From Irpex lacteus (lineage: Eukaryota; Basidiomycota; Agaricomycetes; Polyporales; Irpicaceae): a stretch of 64,000 bases of DNA. Below, piece after piece: positions 11,460 through 24,345 of this stretch. The notes under the pieces were generated by a model. The model worked only from the letters and a program-made list of their open reading frames with translations. It had not been told where the DNA came from and made no database searches. The stretch covers positions 153,639 to 217,638 of the forward strand of contig MQVO02000035.1 of assembly GCA_001986395.2 (NCBI GenBank), in the 5' to 3' direction. The translations under genes and the position numbers were made by a program. Each line of letters opens with the position of its first letter. Positions within the stretch are counted from its first letter, which is position 1.

Positions 11460-13684
11460 GTGAGTGCAGGCTATTTAGAGACCGTCTCCATGGAGGTTTG
11501 TCCGCCGACATAACACAAATAGACAGATTTCACGCTCGGAATGATGGCACGACGAAGCGAGGTTTCCGATTGGGCCATATACAGTACCCCAGGGGCATGA
11601 TCCCCGGGTGTGTTGACTGCATTCTCACAGAATGTCCAACACGGGCTGCCTTGTATCCGTCATCTACATACAGTATGTTCGGTGAAGACGGAAACTATGA
11701 TATGGTCACTCACACACGGGATCATCGAATTGCTCGCCCGTTACAAGCGACGCTTCTTGCACCGCAGAATCCTGCGCTTCTTCATTTCTCTCGCGATGCG
11801 CACAATCGATCGTCTGCCTCGGTCATCAGCCCTTCTTTGCGTGCTGGATTAGGAGCAACTGTTCTCCGGTGACCCAGGACGAAGCTATATCTCGTAAGTA
11901 CCGTCTTTACTGCATACACATGCTCCAAGCTGTAGCAATGCTTGTTCAACACTGACAGTACTTACTGTAACGAAAGTCACTGCCACTGCTCCCCGGTCAT
12001 TCGGAAAGAACATAATAGCGAATCATACTGCCCTCTCAGTACTTAGCCAAGACAAGCACCGGTGACCATCTGCCGGCATCCGGTACGTTGTCCGTGTTTA
12101 TGTCTTCGACGATCCATCATGCATCATGAATGATCCAGCTTTCAACACCAGTGAGCGTCGACGTCCCGCCTGCGCATGCAGTGTGCAATATGTAGTGCTT
12201 GTTGTGTCCCCTTACCCCTCTCCGTTTCGCCGACTGGCGGCAACAATCACGTCACCATCCATGGCTCCTATTGGGAGTTGTATAGGATTCATTACATCTC
12301 ATATGCCAAACTGCTACGCAAGAAGGATAGCGATGGAAGGAGGAGAGCTGGAATCGGGTCAAAGGTGGGTATTCGTGTACGTAGCACCATGGCTTCGATA
12401 CTCACCTATGCCCTCTGTTCGCCACTTCAGCAAACTAAGAAGCTCAGCGTATGGCTCACATCATTTTGAACCCCCACTTTCACATCCTTGCAACGATATG
12501 ACTGCGTTCCTCACTATCTTGGCCCTGGTGACCGAACCTATGTTCGTGCATCCACGGGACCTCGGAGCGTTTGTAGCGTGCGGTGTGAGTCCGAAGCGAT
12601 GAAGACCATAGGATCCGTCGATATACGAAGGGTTCGTTGGGATACAGGGTCGTAAGTAGTAGGGCAAGGGCGATGCGAAGACGAAAAGTGAGCATGTCAA
12701 TCTTCGTGTGGGAGTGAATTCTGCTGACCATGAGTGGTGTTGAAGGCTCATTACTGAGCTTATGCCCAAGCGTCTGATGTCTGGTGTTGAGAGCTGGGGA
12801 TAAATGGTCGAAAGCCACGGGATGAACTCGGTCGGCCCAGACGAACACGTCAAGCCTGATGCTCCAGCATGCAGGGCTAACACTGAGGTAACTTCAGTGT
12901 AGAACATGGCCCATGTCAGTGTGATTGACGCCGCGTTCACCCTCGGAAGACGCAGGTTCCTCACAACCGAGTATAGTGGAACCAGGCTGTTGGCAAGGTG
13001 AGTCGAACATTTCTTGCCCCGAGCAGAGACATGCGTTCTTACCGGTATTTGTACAGACCTACGCGTCATGGTCGAGCAACGACGGAAGAAAGGCCTCATA
13101 TATCGGTTAGGCCAGGGCCTCGAGTCAGTGGCTGAGGAAGAAAAGGCCAAAGGCCATCTGACTTTGTCGCCCCACACGTCGTACACACGGACGCGGTATC
13201 GTGTTGGCTGAACGACTGCTAGAAGGGATGGCTTGATGAGAGGGTAGATATCGAAGGGTATGGCCTTCGTGTAGACTAGGTAAGTTCGGTTTACATCATA
13301 TAGAAGGGACTTCCGAATAAACCCTTATCGCAGCAGACATCATATGTTTATGTGTATTTGCACATCTCAGAGGAATACCACAGAATCTGGCCGCTGGTCA
13401 CCAAATATCGTGAACCGTCCGGAGTTCAAACTCAAGCGCCGGACTCAAAATTCGGTGTCACGCGCCGTTGTGTCTTTCGTCTTCTCTACGTCCGACGCGT
13501 CACTACTGCCGCGTCGTATCCTCCCCCGCTATCTCACATATAGTCTCTAACGTCAGTTGTGACGGCTAGTAGCTGTATAACGCGTCATCCACTCGTTGCA
13601 CCTTCGCAGCGGCCGACATCTACCACCCCTTGAGTCGTCGTACTCGGTCGCGTGATACGTCCTACTACCATCGACGAGCTTACT
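11460..13684. other. Gene-poor region right of the TIR element
   Basis: Overlapping frames on both strands (plus 12126-12602, minus 12461-13186) lack family similarity and splice support. The minus frame has hydrophobic stretches and might be a decayed membrane protein. Nothing is firmly supported. Confidence 0.4.
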
Positions 13685-15762
13685 ATGGCTCGCCAGAATA
13701 CAGGGAAAGGCAAGGGTGGGGAAGCCAATAGTCTTCCGGTTACTGGTAGTTCCCAAGGGGGCCCTAGTGCCACCGCAGTCCTAATGCGGTGCCGCTTTAT
13801 AGAACAAAAACCTGGCGCGATTACCACGAAATCAGGTCGCCTTCAAAATTACACGATCTTGGAATCGGAGAAAATTTCCAAGGCACGGGATGAATGGCTG
13901 GCGGCTGAGAAGGAAAGGAAGAGGAAAAAGGAAGAGGAAGAGGAGAGGGCGAAGGCAAATGAAGCTGGAAGTAGTGGCCAGGGCCCACAAGCGGTGAGCA
14001 TAGCCCTTTTTAAGCATCGCGCTCCCACACCCGCTCACTTTCGCAAAGGCAGGGGAGGAGGCCGAGGAAGAGGCGAATGCGAAGCAGGCGGATGAAGCCG
14101 AAAGAAGTGGCCAGGGCCCAAAAACGGTGAGCATAGCCCATTCTACGGTATGCGCTCACCTCACGTCGATTGATTTCTCTCAGCCTCGCAAGCGAGCCAA
14201 GAAGCGACGGCCAGTACATACCCCGACCCCCAAGGGTCAAAGGGCAAGCACGGTCAAGACGGTGCGTGTATATGTCTCGTTCACACTGTGTGGAACCTTA
14301 TAGGTCCTTTTTGCAAAAAGGCAACGTCTCCTTGCCAAGCGGTCGGCTCAAAGCGGAAGAGAGCCGGCTTGGGCCATGGGCTAGGCCTACAAAGCGAGGC
14401 AAGTGTTTCCGAATGCTCCTACTGTTATAGCATACTCTAAACTGGCTATCCGCTTTTCTATAGTTGGTGCCTCTGAACGACGATATGCCACATTTACCTC
14501 CCGTTCACTCTGGAGTTATCACTCCCACCGACTATCACGTCTTTGGAGGGGCTGAGCTCTCCGTTACCCCCGCAGATGCAGCAGTGATAGGTGAAACTGA
14601 CTCCTTAACCTTGACGATTGGGGTAAGTCCCCTAGTATACTGTTTGCGCCTTACAGATCACCGATATTTCGTGTAGAATGGACAGCCTTGCCGCGGTTAT
14701 CTCTATCCCGTTGAACCCACTACTCCTCCGTACTTGCAGCCTCTGCCCCAAAAGCCCTGCGCCTTCGGACTCTCATTGCAATATTCGGCAGAGGCCATTG
14801 CGCAGATCAGATCGCTTATCGACAAACACGGGGGAGACCTTACTGCTCTGCCGTACTACCTTGGCCCTGGCTTTCCCGCAGACGGAGATAATGGAGCAGG
14901 GTGGTATAAATACCGGCTCCTCGAGAATGGCAGCCATGGCTACAGGAAGCCTGGTAGCCTGTCGTGGTGGAAGAATGACGAGGAGGTGAAGAGACTCGTG
15001 GCTAACCCGGGCGGCGTCCATGAAGATATCGTCTTCGAGCAACAGGCCTCAGAGCCTTTGACTGTGCCATCGGCAGCAACACCATCTGCAAGCCCGGACG
15101 AGCCGTCTACCCAAATCTATGCTCCTCTGCCTACTTTGCCGACTGCCAGTGACTCGTACACAGAATACGAAAGGAGCGAGAGTCCTACCAAGAAATTCAG
15201 GTCGGGTACTCCAGAGCCCAAGGACCGTGCTCATGGGTCTCGTCCACGAGCCTCGAGGATACCCGTCAAGGCATCCTCCACCGTTTCCAAACGAGGCCAA
15301 ACTTCTTCTCGCGGCGCTGCTCAGGCTCAAACACGCAGCGTAGGCACACCTGGTCCTTCTTCCGGGTTTGATTTCGGCTACATCCATACTCCTGGATCGC
15401 CCTCGAAACACAACAGGGCAAAGTGCTACAACAGAAACGATGAAGCCGACTCTATTTTCAATGAGTGGATCGATCAAACCGCGTTCGACTCCCCTACGCG
15501 GCCGAGCCGCAGTCCTGATCGTTACACGACTTGGGCTGTTTCCACCGACTCCCTCGCTCAATCGTCGAGCAGCGGATCATCCTTCCCTAGTGCACCATCG
15601 GAGACGTTCGGACACGGCATGGAATCGTTCTGTCGTGCACGATCTGGATCTTCCGGTTCTTATTATTCAGTGACAGACGCTATGGGAACATCATTACCCT
15701 ACGGGAGTTATTATAGCACGATGCGCCCCGACTATCCCTTCGGTGCTCCCGACTCACGCTAG
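13685..15762 (+). CDS. KR-rich, low-complexity protein of unknown function (six exons)
   Basis: Exons 13685-13993, 14049-14126, 14184-14265, 14304-14398, 14464-14622 and 14677-15762 give about 602 aa with consistent phases. Visible features are an early Lys/Glu-rich helix (EKERKRKKEEEEERAK), basic patches resembling nuclear-localisation signals (PRKRAKKRRP, SKRKRAG) and a compact central region (CAFGLSLQYSAEAIAQIRSL, then WYKYRLLENGSHGYRKPGS). A long Ser/Pro/Thr-rich tail follows. A nuclear role is inferred from the basic patches only; I do not recognise the family. Two oddities: exon 2 and its donor look like a tandem copy of the end of exon 1, and the fourth intron (14399-14463) needs a GC-AG splice with GCAAGT. 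The first intron ends in AAG. The exon 3 end could instead be 14261, but that choice puts a stop in exon 4. Confidence 0.65.
13973..14139 (+). repeat. Tandem duplication of an exon end plus splice donor
   Basis: The 34 nt at 13973-14006 recur at 14106-14139 with two mismatches. Each copy spans the codons for SGQGP and the GTGAGC donor, so the duplication created an extra small exon in frame. Confidence 0.7.
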
Positions 15763-16534
15763 GCTGCCCTTGGGTAGTCAGCCAGACTCCACGTTTCATT
15801 TCTATTTCAGCGCCCTGTCCTTCTTCCAGTGACCCATACATCCCCCCTCCTCAGTGACCTCCCCAACATCCATCTTCAAGGCGTAATGCCTCCGCGGCAC
15901 TCTATACATACTCACATATCGACACCCCTTGATTCTCACGTATTGATACGTTATTCATCCCCCCATAGCCATACCTCCGTCCTACACCCACAGCGATACC
16001 TCCCTCACTCCCGACTTACGCGATACCCTCCACACCTCCTCCCGGACATCCGTTTGTGGGCACTGACTCCGTCACGCCACAACTCACACATTATCTCAGT
16101 AGAAATACTCAGATCGCATCGTTCTATCATCTTGTGCTCTGTTCTATATGCTTTCCCTTGTGACTCGTATTGCTATCGAAGGTTATTGATTCGCTGTCGT
16201 GTCGCCCGCGGACCTATTAGCGCTGTGTTACTGTACTCTTGTCATCCCGTAGTGTTGTATTCCACTCGTGTACAACCCGAATGATCAATTGTATGTCCAC
16301 CCGATCTCGGCCTTCTGAGGCTGAGCCGTGATACCAGAGCTCGAGAGCAGACGTTCTAAAATTCATATGGGAACCTACGACTATCAATGCCAAAATAGGC
16401 CTCCGCGAGACTCGTGTCGACGGATTTGGGTGATGCGCCACAACGCCGGCGCTATGTGGCTTGTACTCACTGTGACTTTTTGAGGTATTTACATCTACTT
16501 GCATCCTCACGTCATCAGCCTCCCTGTAAGACCA
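15763..16534. other. Intergenic region
   Basis: This is the spacer between the KR-rich gene and the Jip5-like gene. It is rich in C and T on the plus strand, and no gene is supported. Confidence 0.5.
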
Positions 16535-18237
16535 ATGCCAGATATCCCGGTTAGTTCGCAGATATTCGACATCGCGTTTGACCCGACACGTCAAATCGTC
16601 CACGGCGCACTGCTTTCTGGCTCAGTCCAAAGTTTCTCTTACAACGACGACGACGCCAAGTTCACGCACGAAAAGAAGATAAACTTGAGGCTATCGAAGA
16701 AGAGTTGTAGATCACTGGATGTCAGCGGAGATGGGGAGAAGTTGTGGGTCGTTGGGAAGAACAAATCACTATTGTACGTCGCCGCCCGAGGTTAAAAGTT
16801 TGCAATATCTGACGGGAGTGTGCTTGAAGCACAATTGATACTTCTACAGGGACTCTAGTCAATACGCGGAAAGGTGCTCACGAGTGAGTGCATATTACCT
16901 ACGGACGCAACGTCGTTTTAATGTGTACAGCACCCGCAAGTGCAGCCATCAACCGTATCAAACGGCTCACCCCAAATCTGTTGTCGACGGGAGACGATGA
17001 TGGTGTGGTAAAGGTATGTCACATAACTTCGAGTTCTCTTGTTTATCTCTGACCAAGTGACGGAAGCTTTGGGACCCACGGAAACCAGACGCAGTCAATA
17101 CATATACCCATCATTTCGACTTCATATCGGATTTCTTGTGGGTGGAGGATGAAAGACACTTGGTGTGCACTAGGTACGTCGCTTCTCAAATATCACTCCC
17201 AGTTCTTTATCCAATATATCCATGTATTCAGCGGAGACGGGACCCTCTCGGTTCTTGACGTCCGCTCAAAAAAGGACAAACCGTTCGCCCAGTCAGAAGA
17301 CCAAGAAGACGAGTTACTCTCGATAGTGTCCATCAAAGGGTACGCTATCCACTTTACCGTGTATCTATCCCCTTCACTGACCTGCCACATCGATACACGC
17401 AGCGGTTCAAAACTCCTTATCGGTACCCAGTCCGGCACACTCGCTCTCTTTTCCCCTCGACATGGCTACGCAGACTGCGTCACTCGCATCCCAGGACACC
17501 CGCACTCCATCGATACGCTCTCGCCTATACCATCTAGATACCCGAACTCGTCATCTACGGTCCTCACAGGTTCGAGCGATGGTCTAGTGAGGGTAGTCGA
17601 GGTCTTCCCCCAAAGTCGGCTGATAGGCGTGCTCACCGATAGTGCAATGGCGGCAGAGGAAGAGGGTGAAGGACCTGGTGGTGGAGAAGGATGGCCGGTT
17701 GAAAGAGTCAGGGTGGATCGAGGTGGAGAAGGGCGGTGGGTGGGGTGTGTCGGCCATGAGGAGGTCCTGAGGATGGTTGATATGAAGGAGGTATTTGAGG
17801 ACGAGGGGGACGAGGAGGAGAGCGATGATGAGGCTGACAATGACAAGAGCGACGCAGGTGAGAACGACGAAGCGCAAGAGGAGGCAGAAAGTAAGACAGT
17901 CAAAGGAGTAGAACAGGCGAGCTCTGAAGAAGATGAGCAAGACGACTCGGAAGCAGACTCGGAATCCGAGCCCGTACCCGTCAAGGGTGAAGCCGTCGCC
18001 GCAAATCCAACACAACCTGTCCATCCTAGTGAGAAGGAAGGAGCAGACGACAAAGATGAAGCTAAAAATTCGGATTCAGATGTAGGGGTCGAAGCTGAAG
18101 CGGACTCGGACTCGGATGTTCAAACAAAAGAGCGCAAGCGTAAGAAGAAGAGGGAGATGGACCCCTTCCGTGCACTGAAGAAGTCCAAGGGACGGAATCA
18201 GCTGGAAGTTGGAGATGGGTTCTTCGCCGACCTTTGA
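16535..18237 (+). CDS. JIP5: WD-repeat protein Jip5/WDR55-like (ribosome biogenesis)
   Basis: Six exons: 16535-16790, 16850-16883, 16941-17013, 17067-17173, 17232-17339 and 17403-18237, giving about 470 aa. The order matches the Jip5/WDR55 family: MPDIPVSSQIFDIAFDPT start, a KGAHDAAINRI block, GDDDGVVKLWD, FISDFLWVED, TSGDGTLSVLDVRSKK, EDELLSIVSIKGG, PGHPHSIDTL and TGSSDGLVRVVEVFP. A long acidic Glu/Asp/Ser segment follows, and a basic KERKRKKKREMDPF tail ends in FFADL. Family knowledge: a nucleolar WD40 protein needed for pre-rRNA processing and 60S assembly. The second exon is only 34 nt; its frame was fixed by TRKGAHD. Two introns end in AAG (at 16940 and 17066), and the first intron uses a weak GTTAAA donor, so these joins are the least certain part. 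No close alternative family. Confidence 0.8.
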
Positions 18238-18666
18238 CTGGGATATATGGTGTCGTGATGGCGAAGAGAGGGGGTTGAGTCTAGAGAAAATTTGTATACA
18301 CTCGCGGCAGCTAATTATAAGTAACGATGGAAAACTTGAAACATGATGCATGATGCATGAGGTTTGAGGCGGGCTATATAGCTGGGCTTTCCCGCGGTTT
18401 GAATCGAGTAAATAAACTCCAAGGGTGAGATCATACTGGAGATTTATGAAAAATCACAACGATGAGCGAGTAACGAGATTATATCGGCCAGGCATTGAAG
18501 CTTACGGTGATGGTCGACGTCGTCGATCGCGAGAAGCGCTAGAGGCGTCACGGTGAGCCGAACGCGTGACATCACGCGGTCCAGTCACGCGGCGGCGTTG
18601 TGCGCGTAAATATTGCTCGATTTGGCAGTGCACCGACCCTGACCTCCTCCTCCATCCACCTCCATA
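18238..18666. other. Intergenic region (Jip5-like 3' flank / SNF2 promoter)
   Basis: AT-richer 3' flank followed by the promoter of the helicase gene. No gene and no distinct element is seen. Confidence 0.5.
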
Positions 18667-21600
18667 ATGTCGGAACCACCAAAGCAGCCGCCAACCCAAC
18701 CAAGGTCCCGGATTTTGGCAGCCTTCGACGACCCACTGGGTCTGTTCGCTGCTCCGGCGGGGCCAAGCACCGCGACCAACTTGAACGCCAGCGTCGCCGG
18801 CGCGAAGCACGCTCTTGACGAAGACGAGGACATGGACGAAGACGATGATTCTGAGGATGAAGATAGACGTGGGTTGAAGAGGAGAGCGAGCGGGATGGGC
18901 ATACGCGCGAGTGATTGGACTCCACCGGTTATTCCTGCCAGTACGTGCTTGACTTTTGTTACTTTTGACTATACTGACCGGTTGGTAGGCAGCACGCAGT
19001 TTATGCAGAAGCTTAACGCGTCAAGACCATCCCAAACACCACAAGCTCAATCACCACCTCTACCCTCTCAGTCTGCGGCAGGAGGGGGTTTTGCTGGGAA
19101 ACTCATAGGAAAACTGAACTATGACACAGCGAGCCCGGTAGGGAAGTTGGACGTAGGAGGGGCAGACCAGGCCGTTCGGTGAGAATCCACGCATATATGC
19201 AGTGCAGACTCATCTGCTAACGGAGCCGCGTGTATCTACTTTTTCAGAATGGCGGACTTTGTCTCGAGAGCGATCGACAACGTCTCGCATGGATTGACTG
19301 TACGCGCTGCTATGGACAGCCTCGGATTGAAAGAGTGCGTCCAGATCTTTCATTTCTAGGTTCTATCTACTGATGAGATACTATTCACTCGCACTGTAGT
19401 CTACGAGACGTCATTCCCGGTCTCGAAGTACGCCTTTTGCCCCACCAGTTGATTGGTGTAAGCTGGTACGTCGCGTCTTTTATCATATACATTGCATATT
19501 CTTTCGAGTTTCACCCTCATCTCCCTCGTTTCATAGGATGGTGCACCAAGAACGCAACCCACAATACCGTGGTGGTTTTCTAGCGTAGGTGACTTCTTCC
19601 TTTTCAGCCTCACGTCCACAACATGTAACCATCGCAATCTTTAGAGACGACATGGGCCTCGGTATGTCTAACTCCGTCTTTTCCCTCACTTGTAGATCCT
19701 GGCATACAGTTCACTCACGTGGAAGGCTGACCAGGTAAAACCGTGCAAATGATCGCTACGATGGTGTATAACCCTCCTACGGACGAAGATGATAGGGAGA
19801 AGGAACGGACGACGTTGATTGTCGTTCCTGCTGCTCTGCTCCTTCAGGTACGTGACTTTTCTCACCATTTGCTCGTAGTCTAGTTTGGCTGCACGTAACA
19901 TCACACTGAAATGGCTAGCTGATAAGCTGTCTGTTGTCGTAGTGGAAAGAAGAACTAGAGCAAAAGACGAACGACGTGTTCAGCGTACACGTCCATCACG
20001 GCAAAGATAAACTCAAGTCTCTGGATAGACTGAGATCGAAAGATGTGAGTCGTCTCTCCTTCCATGAACCTTCATTTGTTCAGATTTGGGGGCATATACC
20101 CGTGCACCATCACCGAGGTGCGACGAATGCTGACGATTAGGGCCTTGTAGGTTATAATAACATCCTACCAAACCCTGACGAACGACTTTTACGCCCCTCC
20201 GGACGTGGAGCCTGAGGATATGTACGATTGGGCCATCGAAAACGGGTATGCCACTTTCCTCCCATCAACCATCTCTTCGCTGACCGTCTGATCCCACTCA
20301 CAGAGGCCTCCTAGCCCGGATGAAATGGTATCGCGTCATAGTCGACGAAGCGCAGTTCATCCGGAACCGGAACACCAAAGCCAGTAAAGCGCTAGCTGCT
20401 GTCAGGACGAAGTTGAGGTGGTGTTTGACTGGGACGCCCATTACTAATACTTTGTACGTCTTGTATCATCTTTTATCAGTTGGTATGGATGATGCTTATG
20501 CGGTGTGTGGGTGTAGGGCGGATATCTATGGGTTATTGCGGTTTGGGCATTTTCGGCCGTTCAAGTGCGTCTGTCTTCACCCTTTCACCCTCGAAAGCTT
20601 GATTGATGTGTGGGTTGATTAGTGATTGGTACGACTTCAACGAGTTCGTCGCGAAAGTGCAAACTGTGGACGCCCCTCTGGCCGGCTCGCGCGCGCAGAT
20701 GATCTTGCAGCCTATCATTCTGAGACGGACGAAGGATTCGCAACTTGTACGTGATCAGCGGATCTAGGGTGACGAGAGGTGACTGATACTGTGATTGTGG
20801 GTTGTAGGAAGGCAAGCCGATTTTGGAGCTACCCCCGAAGCACGTCGAGATCGTGCAGTTGGAGTTCTCGCCGGATGAGAGGGAGGTGCGTACTCATCTC
20901 TTTCTGTCTTCTCCTGCACACCTTGTACTTGATGTGCACAGTGCTGATTGTGTCATGCGAATACTTTGGGTAGTTGTACGAACACATTCAACGACGCGCC
21001 CAGATCCAGCTGAACCGGTACATCCGAAACGGATCGGTCGTCAAGAAGTACGTCCCTCTCCGTCTTTACCAGCTGGCAAATGATAATAACGACGTCGTTC
21101 ATTTCAAGTCACTCGCAAGTCCTCGTGCTTATATTGAGGCTTCGGCAACTTTGCTGTCATCCCAATCTCGTTCTCGTAAGTTGGACGTCATGTTGCAGTA
21201 CCAAGCTGAAGATTTAACTGGTGTGTAGAGTCTTAGCGGAGATGGAAGTGATCCCGCGTTAGCCGTCGCGAGTCTGGCTGAGAAGGAGTTCGCGAGGGCG
21301 ACGAAGATTATGGGGGTCAAGTGGGCGTTCGACGTACGTAACACGCTTCATGTCCATCATTATCTTCTGAAGCATTAGTGTTTACCCTATGGTATGAATA
21401 GATGAAGAAACGGTAAGCTGATATCCATTCACCTTCGAGTTTAGATTGCGAGATTCTGATAAGTGCATAAGATTCCTCGAACGCGCCCTTGAGAGCGTAC
21501 TCGACTTCGAGGATGAAGACCTTGAAGCTGAGGAGGGAGAGTGCCCCGTATGCGGTGATCGTACGTCTCATCTCTGTGATCTATGCTCGTGCGCTGAACA

Positions 21601-23482
21601 TGTTACGGTATTTCGTTGTAGCGTTCGTCGACAATAACGGCTTGGTGTTGGCCTGTGGAGATGAGATCTGCTTCGGTATGTGATTAATTTGGTCGTGCGT
21701 CTACGAGTACTACTGCGTACTGAAATTTTTGTATAGACTGTTGTCGGGAGTTGGCCGCCGCGCCGATTGCGCACGATGGAGTTTTGTACGTAGCGTTCAC
21801 TCGACAAGCACCATAGAAGCGTACTGATTAGTGGACATCTCCCTGGCAGCGGTGAGGATGACGAGCGTACGAACATCGAACGCGAGAATCAGTTCGAGTT
21901 GGCTGCTGCCAAGGGGTTACGACCATGTATGTTTCCTGCTTCGCATGTGTCCATTAACATTGTTTGTTTACACAGTGGTACTTCAGGCCCAACATGCAAG
22001 AAGATGTCCGACCTGCGCGCGAACGCTACCTTCAAAGCCTCCGCATTCCAACCAACCGCCCAAGAGCTACGCGACGCCTCGCGTAGACGATGGCATAAAC
22101 AGCCTGGCAAACCCCAACAGTCGAAGTCACGTTCTGGCTCTCCACCGCTCTTCCCGGTGGAAGAGAAGAAGAAGAAGATCACTAACTTCGACGAGTTCGA
22201 GCTACCAGAGTTGAGTGATAGCGATGACGACGACCTCCCGGATGCTGCGACGTTTTTGAAGAAGATGAAGGCGGATACTGGGGATGTGAAGGGCAAAGGG
22301 AAGGAGAAGGAGAAAACTAACGGAGACGATGTACGTTATCCCTATTTGAACGTCATACTTAGAAGTTCTGACGTTGAACCGTACTGCCTTCTCAAGGAGG
22401 TGACAGACATCACCCTCGGCGATATCTCTCGCGTAGGCAACTCTTCACAGCCAGTTGGGAGAAATGCGCCCAAGCCTGGCGAAGGTCCATCGGATGCTAT
22501 GGTCCGGGTATGGAAAGAGGGAGGTGTGAACGCTGAGCCAAGTACGAAGATGCTCGCTCTGGTCAAGTTCATCCAGGAGTGGGAGAGTACAGGTGACAAG
22601 ATCATATGTTTCTCGCAATGTAAGTATTGCCTTCTACTGCTACGGGACATGTGCTGATTGTGGTCGATGGTCGTGTTGCCTAGGGACATCGATGTTGGAT
22701 CTCGTCGAGATGGTCTTCGCACGGTATGGTATCCAGAATTTGAGGTACGACGGGTCGATGGACCGCGGCGCGCGAGAGGCGGTGCTTGCGAGGTTCAGGC
22801 AACCAGGTGGACCTAGAGTTATTCTTATCAGGTACGTCTGCCTCCACGGCTCTCTATCATGAGTCAGTTCGCTGATATGAGTATGTAGTATGAAATGTGG
22901 AGGTGTTGGTTTGAACCTGACCTCAGCGAACCGTGTGGTCAAGTCAGTATACGGCTTTCCGAAACGGACATCACAGACTGACAGCTGATCGATGGTTCCT
23001 CACAGCCTCGACCTATCATGGAACTACGCCTCTGAGTCCCAGGCTTACGACCGTGTTCATCGACTTGGCCAAGAGAAAGAAGTCGTTGTGAAGCGGTTGG
23101 TCGTAAACAACACACTCGAGGAGCGGTGAGTAACTCGTTGACCGGGCCCGAGTCGATGCGCTTGTTGACTGACGGTGAATGCTTGATAGTATGCTGCACC
23201 TTCAAGAAACCAAGACAGGTATGCACCAACACTGACGACATCCGTATGATACTGAATGGCTAAACACATGACATCGTAGGCCTCGCCGAAGCCGCACTCG
23301 GTGAAGGAACTGGATTGAAACTTCATAAGCTTAGCGTCAGGGAGCTCAAAGACGTACGTCCATTGTCATGTCTTTGGATGCTAGATAAGCCACTTACATA
23401 ACTTCTGGTCCAGTTGTTCGGCATGTCGAGAGACAGGGAGATGGAGAATCAAGGTCGGCTGCCGTATGCGGCTGTAGCCTAG
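18667..23482 (+). CDS. SNF2-family ATPase/helicase with embedded RING finger
   Basis: A chain of 29 exons totals 3024 nt, 1007 aa, with every phase consistent. Boundaries: 18667-18940, 18989-19178, 19248-19334, 19400-19465, 19537-19584, 19645-19661, 19735-19847, 19943-20044, 20151-20245, 20304-20453, 20517-20564, 20623-20746, 20808-20885, 20974-21047, 21109-21175, 21229-21333, 21402-21412, 21445-21560, 21622-21675, 21737-21785, 21832-21926, 21987-22330, 22397-22619, 22684-22831, 22889-22942, 23006-23125, 23190-23218, 23280-23353, 23414-23482. Motifs: LLPHQLIGVSWM, Walker A DDMGLGKT (about 222-229), DEAQ (344-347), LTGTPITNT, LRLRQLCCHPNLVL, a C3HC4-like RING from CPVC (583) to CPTC (658), ICFSQW, MKCGGVGLNLTSANRV and SQAYDRVHRLGQ (to 933). 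The layout is that of Rad16/Uls1-type SNF2 enzymes: ATP-driven DNA translocases with possible ubiquitin-ligase activity. No HIRAN domain is seen, arguing against Rad5. Includes 11 and 17 nt exons. Confidence 0.88.
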
Positions 23483-24345
23483 GTCAAGGTGGCACCCAAG
23501 GATTACCAACATCAGAATAACTCAGACTATATGCTCTATTACAGTAAGATTTGCGTTGTCCATACCTTATTTCCGAATATATACCGTACCCTAGTGGGCC
23601 GCCCACTGACAGTTCACTTGACTCAGCCTGTCTCGCGACTCGGAGTGGCCTGCAACTGCGTAGAGAACACTTTTAGTTCTTCCATATGTCGAATTCACGA
23701 GACTGCTATCTATGGCGCATTCGAGGTGCGTACTGACGTCCAATGTCAGTCACCGTGATCAATGTAGTTGCACTAATAGGAAACAAACAGATGTAAATAA
23801 TGACCGGCTTGAGCGCTTGTTACGCTTCACCAGAACACTCTGAACCGCAAGGGGAGGATCGTTGGGACGCGTTCGATGCATACCACTTGCGAGCAACTAC
23901 CCTCATTGATTTACTAGTTGACAACTGGATGCCAATACCCGACTCTAACCAACGTCGCTCCACTTCACCTCGCAGCAGAGCTTATACTTGCAAATCATTG
24001 AGATCCACTGCAAGTTGCCTTCTCCGGTGCGAGTCCTATGGGCATTGGCGATGAGTTACGGCCGGTGAGTACTGCTTCTAGTATCACTATTTGTCTGTAC
24101 AATCCGTCCGACTGAAGACTAGAATGGGAATGAATATGTCGATGAAGTTTTCCTTTTACAGCATCTCGGACTTAGGCAGGTTTTGGTCGTGCTACATCGA
24201 TTACTTCCATACCGCATTCAGAACGCAATGAACACACAGCTAGTATTGCAATATATATATCACTGCGAATACATCACCGACACGGTAAAACTACACGCCA
24301 TACGTTCAAACATGACAAACTTCCGATCTATCAGCATCACCTGCA
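23483..24345. other. Intergenic region between convergent SNF2 and NACHT-WD40 genes
   Basis: Contains 3' flanks of two convergent genes. Short frames are present; none has domain or splice support. Confidence 0.5.

Noticed and set aside
12461..13186. Minus-strand 241-codon open frame with hydrophobic stretches
   Set aside because: No family resemblance, competing frames of similar length on both strands, and no supporting splice sites; possibly a decayed membrane protein but not callable.
15049..15561. Minus-strand 170-codon frame opposite the KR-rich gene
   Set aside because: Opposite strand of a well-phased exon with a much more protein-like translation.
22331..22396. Read-through of an in-frame 66 nt segment in the SNF2 gene as coding
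   Set aside because: It starts with a strong GTACGT donor and has a branch-like TTCTGAC; removing it joins DD to EVTDITLGD smoothly. Retention is possible but less likely.
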